64,000 nt of DNA from NCBI RefSeq assembly GCF_020085105.1, contig NC_058062.1:844001-908000 (forward strand), written 5' to 3'. The notes below the pieces were generated by a model that was given only the letters and a program-made list of their open reading frames with translations, had not been told where the DNA came from and made no database searches. The position numbers and the translations under genes were made by a program. This DNA is from Siniperca chuatsi (taxonomy: Eukaryota; Chordata; Actinopteri; Centrarchiformes; Sinipercidae). Positions 57,842 through 64,000 of the stretch are shown here, one piece after another. Numbering within the stretch: position 1 is the stretch's first letter; each line of letters opens with the position of its first letter.

Positions 57842-59135
57842 ATGATGTGAACTGAAGTGGGAAGTGAAGTGCTGTGAAGTCAACTAAAGCGAAATGAGGT
57901 AAGCTGAAGTGAACTGATGTGACATGAACTAAAATAAAGTGACATGAACTGACATGACGTGACATGACGCAAAGTAAGTGAAGTGAAGTGATGTGAACTA
58001 AAGTAAAATGAAATAAAATGAGGTGTAGTGATGTGAACTGATATAAACTGAAGTGACAAGAACTAAAATGAAGTGACGTGAACTGACATCAAGAGAGGGG
58101 AAGTGACATGACGTGACATGACGTGACATGACGCGAAGTGAAGTAAAATGAAGTGAAGTGATGTGAACTAAAGTAAAGTGAAATTAAATGAGGTGAAGTG
58201 ATGTAAACTGAAGTGATAAGAACTAAAATGAAGTGACGTGAACTGATGTGAAGAGAGGGTAAGTGACATGACGTGACAAGACGTGACATGACGCAAAGTG
58301 AAGTAAAATTAAGTGAAGTGATGTTAAGTCAACTAAAGCGAAATGAGGTAAGCTGAAGTGAACTGATGTGACTTGAACTAAAATGAAGTGACATGACGTG
58401 ACAAGACGTGACATGACGCAAAGTGAAGTAAAATTAAGTGAAGTGATGTTAAGTCAACTAAAGCGAAATGAGGTAAGCTGAAGTGAACTGATGTGACTTG
58501 AACTAAAATGAAGTGAATGAGTGACAAGCGTGACATGAACTGAAGTAAAATTAAGTGAAGTGATGTAAAGTCAACTAAAGCGAAATGAGGTAAGCTGAAG
58601 TGAACTGATGTGACTTGAACTAAAATGAAGTGACATGACGTGACATGATGTGAACTGAAGTAAACTAAAGTGAACTGATGTGACGTGAACTAAAATGAAG
58701 TGATTGTGATGTGAACTGACATCAAGAGAAGAGACAAGTGACTTGAAGTGACTTGACGTGACATGAAATAATGTAACATGATGTGAACTGACATGAGTGA
58801 TGTAACCTGACGACATAAAATGAAGTGAAATGAAGTGATGTGACATGAAGCTAAAGTGCTATAACGTGATGTTTTGTGACTTGAAGTGATGTGACAGAAA
58901 CTAAACTCAAATGAGATGAAGTGAAGTGGTGTCATGTGAAGTGACAAGAAGTAAAGTGAAATGACGTGTAATGACGTAAAGTGAAAGCAGTTAACGTGAC
59001 TTGAAGTCAAGCCTCATGACATTAAATGCAGTGAAGTAATGTGATGTGACACGAAATGACATGACATGAAGTCGACTGAAGTGAAGTGTGGTGAAGTGAC
59101 ATCAAATGGCTAGAAGTGAAGTGACTTGAAGCGCA
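57842..59135. repeat. degenerate GAAGTGA/TGACATGA satellite with higher-order units
   Basis: About 1.3 kb built from five-base-like words (GTGAA, GTGAC, ATGAC). A longer unit containing GTCAACTAAAGCGAAATGAG and GTAAGCTGAAGTGAACTGAT recurs near 57,878, 58,327, 58,453 and 58,570, a spacing close to 120-126 bp in the last three. Minus-strand open frames (Ser/His/Thr/Phe-rich) are artefacts. Confidence 0.85.
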
Positions 59136-59224
59136 GTTAAATCGGCTGCTGTGTGTATTTTGTCCCTCTCCGGCTGCCATCCTGCTGCCACTGCAGTAAC
59201 TGCAGTGACTCCTCAGCATCCTGT

Positions 59225-59359
<135 letters not shown>

Positions 59360-59422
59360 TGACTACACACAGCATAATGTGTCTAGACAAAACACTTCAC
59401 TATAGGAAACCTGTTTCACCTC

Positions 59423-59423
<1 letters not shown>

Positions 59424-59459
<36 letters not shown>
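59424..59459. repeat. (ACA)n microsatellite
   Basis: About twelve CAA units, followed at about 59,478-59,503 by a short (TCC)n run. Confidence 0.95.
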
Positions 59460-59636
59460 ATCTAACTCTGCTTTCCTTCCTCCTCCTCCTCCTCCTCCTC
59501 CTTCTTCGTCTCTTCTCTGTATAATTCAGACCAGCTTTACTGACAGTTAATCACAGTTTTACCAGAGCGGGTTGTTTAAAGGTTTAAAATATAAAACAAT
59601 AAGTCAGATTAAAGACAGACAACAAATTATATAAGA

Positions 59637-59800
59637 TCAGATACTTTTTATTGATCTCGTGCAGCGAAATTAAAGCGTCACGGCAACAAAAGTACAAGAA
59701 GAGATGCAAAGTGTAAGATAATCAGAATCAGAATCAGAGAATCAGAAATACTTTATTGATCCCTGAAGGGAAACTCTTTGTTCCAGCAGCTCGCCTTTAC
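59637..59800 (+). repeat. two interspersed fish repeat tails (TTTATTGATC type)
   Basis: AGATACTTTTTATTGATCTCG at 59,639 and ATACTTTATTGATCCCTGAA at about 59,748 are the ends of a very common fish dispersed repeat. A third relative is AGACTTCATTGATCCCTGCA at about 40,557. Confidence 0.6.
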
Positions 59801-59814
59801 GTCAGTGCACACAG

Positions 59815-60580
59815 GAGGAAGTACTAGCAAAAACACTACAATACACTATAAAAACTATAAAAAACAGGTCAGAAAATAAATTAAGTACCATAAGGGTATA
59901 AGTATAAAATAAAAATAAAAAGTATAAAATAAAAAAAGTTACTTTAAAATACTACAATACTATATACATGTACTATAAACCACATGAAAAACAAACATCA
60001 AAAGGAAAAACTGCATCCACCAGTCATGAATAATAACTACAAAGTTTACTGAGACAAAAACACACAAACAATAAAATATATATAGTATACTAAAATAACA
60101 GAAATACATATCAAACAAATCATAAAAAATAAGTAAAAAAAGTATATATTTAAAAAATAAAATAGAATATATATAATATACATATAATGTAATTAAAGAA
60201 AAGCACTTGCAAACAAATCATTCAGAAAATAAAAAACATATAATAAATTAAAATGTAACATAAAATACAAACTTTACTGTAATTATTTTTAGAAAATCTA
60301 AAATATAGGGGAAAAAACTAATTGGCGCAAACAACTTATTTAAAAAATGAAAAAGAGGAAAAATAAATGCATAAAATATAAAACATTTAATGACGAAAGA
60401 AAAACAAATAGTTGAAACAAACAACAAATTAACATACATAATTTATAAATATTAAACTGAAAAAATGTAATGAAAATAAATAAATGTGAAATATATAATA
60501 TTCGTAATAATGAGCTCTAATATATAAATAACATAAAATCTAAATAATAAATCATTTAAAGTTGCAAAATAAGAATTAAA
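59815..60580. other. A-rich low-complexity region
   Basis: About 770 bp dominated by A and T with many AAAATA and ATAAAAT words and no regular period or gene. Confidence 0.8.
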
Positions 60581-60856
60581 AGAATGAAAAGTGTGTTTCC
60601 TCCTCTTTCTGTCTCTATCCCTCTTTTCCTTCCTATCTTATGCCTCCTCCTCTTCCTCCTCTTCCTCCTCTTCCTCCATCAGTTGCCTCTCTCTCTCTCT
60701 CTCTCTCACCCGTTTTACTTATGATCCATCGATCATCCGTCCGTTCTGCGGCCGTTCTCTCTGTTGTCTCTTCCTCCCCCTGCAGGTCGGCTCTCGCGTT
60801 GCAGCCGATGAAGACTTTCACCTTGGGCCGAGGTTGAAGGGCAGGAGGAAATATCT
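60581..60856. other. pyrimidine-rich stretch, no gene assigned
   Basis: Starts with TTCCTCCTCTTTC-type and CTCTCT tracts, ends with CCCCCTGCAGGTCGGCTCTC, which looks like a splice acceptor on the plus strand. The following 60 bases (open, VGSRVAADEDFHLGPRL) have no match I recognise before the TG run. No donor or second exon supports it. Confidence 0.4.
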
Positions 60857-60857
60857 G

Positions 60858-60902
60858 TGTGTGTGTGTGTGTGTGTGCGTGTGCGTGTGTGTGTGTGTGT
60901 GT
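60858..60902. repeat. (TG)n microsatellite
   Basis: About 22 TG units with CG interruptions. Confidence 0.95.
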
Positions 60903-61000
60903 TTCTTTGATGTTTTATGAGGCGTTTGGTGCAACAGAGTCTCGGATTTGTGCTCGATATCACAGGATTTTCTGTTTTTAAAGGTTTTCAATATCTGTCT

Positions 61001-61129
<129 letters not shown>

Positions 61130-61231
61130 CACACACTCCTGTAGGTTATCATGGCAGTGATCGCCCTGTTTGTCTCTGCAGTGACGTTATGAGATTAAAT
61201 GATGCCTCAGTGATAACACTGTCGTATTTAG

Positions 61232-61235
<4 letters not shown>

Positions 61236-61282
<47 letters not shown>
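61236..61282. repeat. (CA)n microsatellite
   Basis: About 23 CA units. Confidence 0.95.
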
Positions 61283-61287
<5 letters not shown>

Positions 61288-61424
61288 TCATTAGAGCTGT
61301 GTGTCACAAACGACAAACATTAAAGAAACTGTAAATAAAACACGTGGGAACAAATGGAAGAAGTATAAAAGAAGGAAATCCAGCAATAAATCAGTTTGAA
61401 TCCAACAGCACAGCGTTAGATACA

Positions 61425-61590
61425 GACTGAAGTACTGCACTAAGTACAGAACCGAGGTACTTGTACTTTACTGCAGTATTTCCATTTTCTGCCTCTTCCT
61501 GCTTCCACTCTCCTCCATCTCAGAGGAAATATTGGGCTTTTTCCTTCCCTGCATTTGTCTGACGGCTTCAGTTACTTTACAGATCACAGC
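61425..61590 (-). repeat. interspersed fish repeat, inverted copy of the 35.9-kb repeat
   Basis: ACTGAAGTACTGCACTAAGT, ACAGAACCGAGGTACTTGTA and CTTCCACTCTCCTCCATCTC are the reverse complement of 35,860-36,002, with a few differences. Confidence 0.8.
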
Positions 61591-62334
61591 GTTTCATCCC
61601 CTTCCTGTCCGGTGGAAACCTCGTATCTCCAGGTGTTTGTGACGAGCTGAAGGATGAAGAGTTTCCTTCATGTGCTGAGGAAACTCCTCCTCCTCCTGAA
61701 GCTGAATAAACTCTTTAACCCCGGGAATATGAATCCAGAAACATCAGATATAATAAACACTGACAGGAAGCGTTTTACTGTTTTAAGAGGTTTCGCTACT
61801 TTTAGGAAAAGTAAATCCTTCGTCTTCTTGTTGCTGCAGGTTGACCTGCTGATCAGCTGATTAACCTTTATTGATAAAGTGAAAGGTGAAGAGACTTCCT
61901 GTTTCGGTCTCTCTCAGAGAGGTGGATTAATGTCGGCACAACAGGATAAAAACTATAATCTCAGGGTTAAATTCACAAGAGAGCTGTGAACCAGATGACG
62001 TCCGTCAGATTCATCCCTATTCATTTATGCAAATCTCTTCTTCCTCTTGTCAAAGTCCAGAAAATCTCCTCATCTGTCTTCATCACGTCCTTCCTCTCAG
62101 TCATGAATACACTGCGGAGAATCGAACCTGTGACCCGATCCGTCCGCAGAGTTTGAACAGAGAAAACCCTGAACTCTGCAGGTGTTCAAGATCACAAAGA
62201 TCCTCCACATCTGTTTCACTTCCTGAACACTCTGCCTCACGCTGTGTTGTGTTCAAAGACAATCCACTCTGTCGACGCTCTCTGAATACAGGAGTCACTC
62301 AGAAACAAACCAGACACAAACACACAGCGCTGCA
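61591..62334. other. non-coding stretch, no gene seen
   Basis: No protein domain is recognised in the short open frames. Minus-strand GGTCACAGGTTCGATTCTCC (about 62,115-62,134) is a B-box-like T-arm without a convincing rest of a tRNA. Confidence 0.5.
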
Positions 62335-62530
62335 GGAAGTACTCAGGTCCGTTACTGCAGTAAAAGCACTAACACACACTCTGTGAAACCCTCTGCTGCA
62401 GTGAAAGTGTGAGAGTGTGATCAGGAAAAAGCCCTTAAAGCATTAAAGCAGTGCAGCGTCCCTGTGGCTGCTGTGCTGTTATATATTCTATCATCAGGTT
62501 ATTATTCCTCGTGCATTAATGTAAAGCAGG
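62335..62530 (+). repeat. interspersed fish repeat, related to 44,733-44,868
   Basis: AGGAAGTACTCAGGTCCGTT, ACTGCAGTAAAAGCACTAAC, GAGTGTGATCAGGAAAAAGC and GTGCATTAATGTAAAGCAGG follow the layout of the GTGGAAGAAGTATTCAG family and extend past what is present at 44.8 kb. Confidence 0.55.
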
Positions 62531-62572
62531 ATGTTGCTGCTGCAGCTGGTGGAGCTGGAGCTCATGTTGAAC

Positions 62573-62730
62573 CGGTTTGTATCGGACTGCAGCTGATGAT
62601 GCTTTTCATTCTGGATCCATCTGCCGATTCTTTTCTCCGTCGATCGGTTTGGAAAACTGGTGAAAACGGTGAGAAACGCCGTCACGACGACCCAGAGCCC
62701 AAAGCGACGCCTTCAGCGTGTCGTCGTGTC
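62573..62730 (+). repeat. dispersed repeat B, copy 2
   Basis: Near-identical to 40,842-40,995 (GGACTGCAGCTGATGATGCT through AAAGCGACGCCTTCA). It lies directly after the preceding repeat, so the two may form one composite element. Confidence 0.85.
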
Positions 62731-64000
62731 CGACCGACAGTCCGAAGCTCGACGTTATTAACAAACATCACAGTTATTACAGTCGTTCAGAGGAAAAGCA
62801 GCAGATCTGCACATCTGAGGAGCTGCAGCCAGGAAGGGATTTACAGGAGAAACGACTTCAAACATCAAAACACATTTCCTGTCAGTCGACTGATCGATTC
62901 AGCTGAACTTGTATAAACTGTTGGAGTTTCATTTATAACAAAACATATTTTATAAACTCTTCATATGTTTTTTATATAAAAATGTGAATCTGTAAAGTAA
63001 CTGAAGCCGTCAGAGAAATGTGGGGAAGTGAAAAGTTTGATAGAAAAGTAGAAAGAGTGACGTTAGAACAGCAGGTGGGTTGTTTTAGCTTTCCACATTA
63101 AAATCAATCAAAGTAATATGAAGGGGGAGGGATTAAAATACCCAGAAAGGTTGATTCATTACCTCCATCTAAATACTGTAAATCAATATTCACACGTCAA
63201 AGGTTTGGTGTTTCCGAGTTATGACAAAAAGGTGTTTAAAGTCTTTTTAAAGCCGTTCTGTGGGACTTTAAGAGAGATGTAATTCAAAGCAAAGGAGGAG
63301 ACTTGATTCAAAATGGAGCTCAGCATGTGGGAGTTTGTGAAGACGAAGACGAAGGTCACGTCAGTTTGGGGGGAAATTAATCTGTGAATTGATTAATAAA
63401 GGGTTTCTCTTTCAGCGTCGTCTCATTTCCCTGCTGAGTCGCTGACCTGATCTGCAGAAACCGACTGAACGTTCACTGCAGTCACACCTTCACTGCTGAC
63501 GCTGACGTTAACTTATTCACACAACATGGGAATTCTCTGTTAGGCTGCTGTTATCACAGAACGTGTGCTAACCATCATCAGATGTCGCTGCGTTTGCTGA
63601 AACGGGATTGTGTTTGTTCGTGTGTTGATGTCCAGTTTGCCCTTCAAGGCCACCGTAGCTTTGAGAGCTGAAAACAATCAGAAACAGGAAGCTGCTGCAT
63701 CTTTTGTGAGTTTTGAACTGGCTTCAGTCAGAACGAGAGAGAGGAAGGAAACATATTAAAATCCAGTCTTTGCATATTAATATGATGTCGTGATGATGTG
63801 AGCAGCAGAGAAACAAGTCAGACCTGCTGTTTATGCATCACTTCATTCAGAATACGAAACAATTTCCTGTTTTTTATTGGTGGATGACAAACCGCTTCAA
63901 GTCCAGCTGTGACAGATGTGATTCATCTCGTCTGTTATGTAACTTTGTGCGTCTTTAAACGCCTCCTCGCGTTAAAGTTTCTGCTGGCAACAGAGAGAGA
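62731..64000. other. non-coding stretch to the window end
   Basis: Moderately AT-rich single-copy-looking DNA. GAATCTGTAAAGTAACTGAAGCCGTCAGA near 62,985 repeats part of the 35.85-kb repeat. I see no gene or RNA I can support. Confidence 0.5.

Noticed and set aside
60733..60850. Acceptor-like CCCCCTGCAG followed by an open stretch on plus
   Set aside because: No matching donor or partner exon and no recognised protein; followed directly by a TG microsatellite.
62115..62160. B-box-like GGTTCGATTCTCC on the minus strand suggesting a tRNA
   Set aside because: The rest of the cloverleaf cannot be built convincingly.

Overview
This is vertebrate nuclear DNA, almost certainly from a ray-finned (percomorph-like) fish. 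Two spliced genes can be read by eye. The rest is introns and intergenic DNA full of CA/TG microsatellites, minisatellites and interspersed repeat types common in teleosts. There are no bacterial-style operons, CRISPR arrays or compact gene clusters, and almost all the long open frames are artefacts of tandem repeats. No searches were run; family names rest on motifs read directly.

Left part (1-40,400), minus strand: the 5' portion of stx1b (syntaxin-1B, the neuronal plasma-membrane SNARE). Exon 1 (39,689-39,718), exon 2 (4,988-5,062) and exon 3 (1,853-1,952) together encode the first 68 residues with correct splice sites and phases; the rest lies beyond the left edge. Exon 1 sits in a GC-rich, CpG-island-like promoter region (about 38.6-40.4 kb). 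Intron 1 is about 34.6 kb. It holds a 4.36-kb decamer array (28.16-32.52 kb), a 1.37-kb minisatellite (9.35-10.72 kb), a 1.16-kb CT tract (16.44-17.60 kb), a GGA tract (14.0-14.4 kb), a LINE whose reverse transcriptase is split over 3 kb, and several dispersed fish repeats.

Middle (40.4-49.9 kb), intergenic: a large inverted duplication (arms 41,038-42,502 and 44,869-46,385) carries tRNA-like modules mirrored in both arms, and a separate foldback element lies in its spacer. Next to it is a short Penelope-like retroelement copy (46,838-47,785) with a GIY-YIG endonuclease remnant and a probable 13-bp target-site duplication.

Right part (49.9-56.9 kb), minus strand: a complete perforin-1-like gene. 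Seven coding exons join in phase into 563 codons plus stop: signal peptide, MACPF domain, EGF-like cysteine cluster and C2 domain with all five expected calcium-binding aspartates. A probable non-coding 5' exon lies at about 56.69-56.83 kb. One intron contains a second, rearranged copy of the same Penelope-like family flanked by a perfect 14-bp target-site duplication. Another intron contains a LINE fragment. From 57 to 64 kb the sequence is simple repeats, a degenerate GAAGTGA-type satellite and dispersed repeats, with no gene I can support.

The two genes have unrelated jobs (neurotransmitter release and cytotoxic killing), and nothing suggests they act together. The less ordinary content is in the repeats: the decamer array with its possible protein-binding sites, the tRNA-bearing palindrome, and the two short Penelope-derived copies that share a 5' breakpoint.
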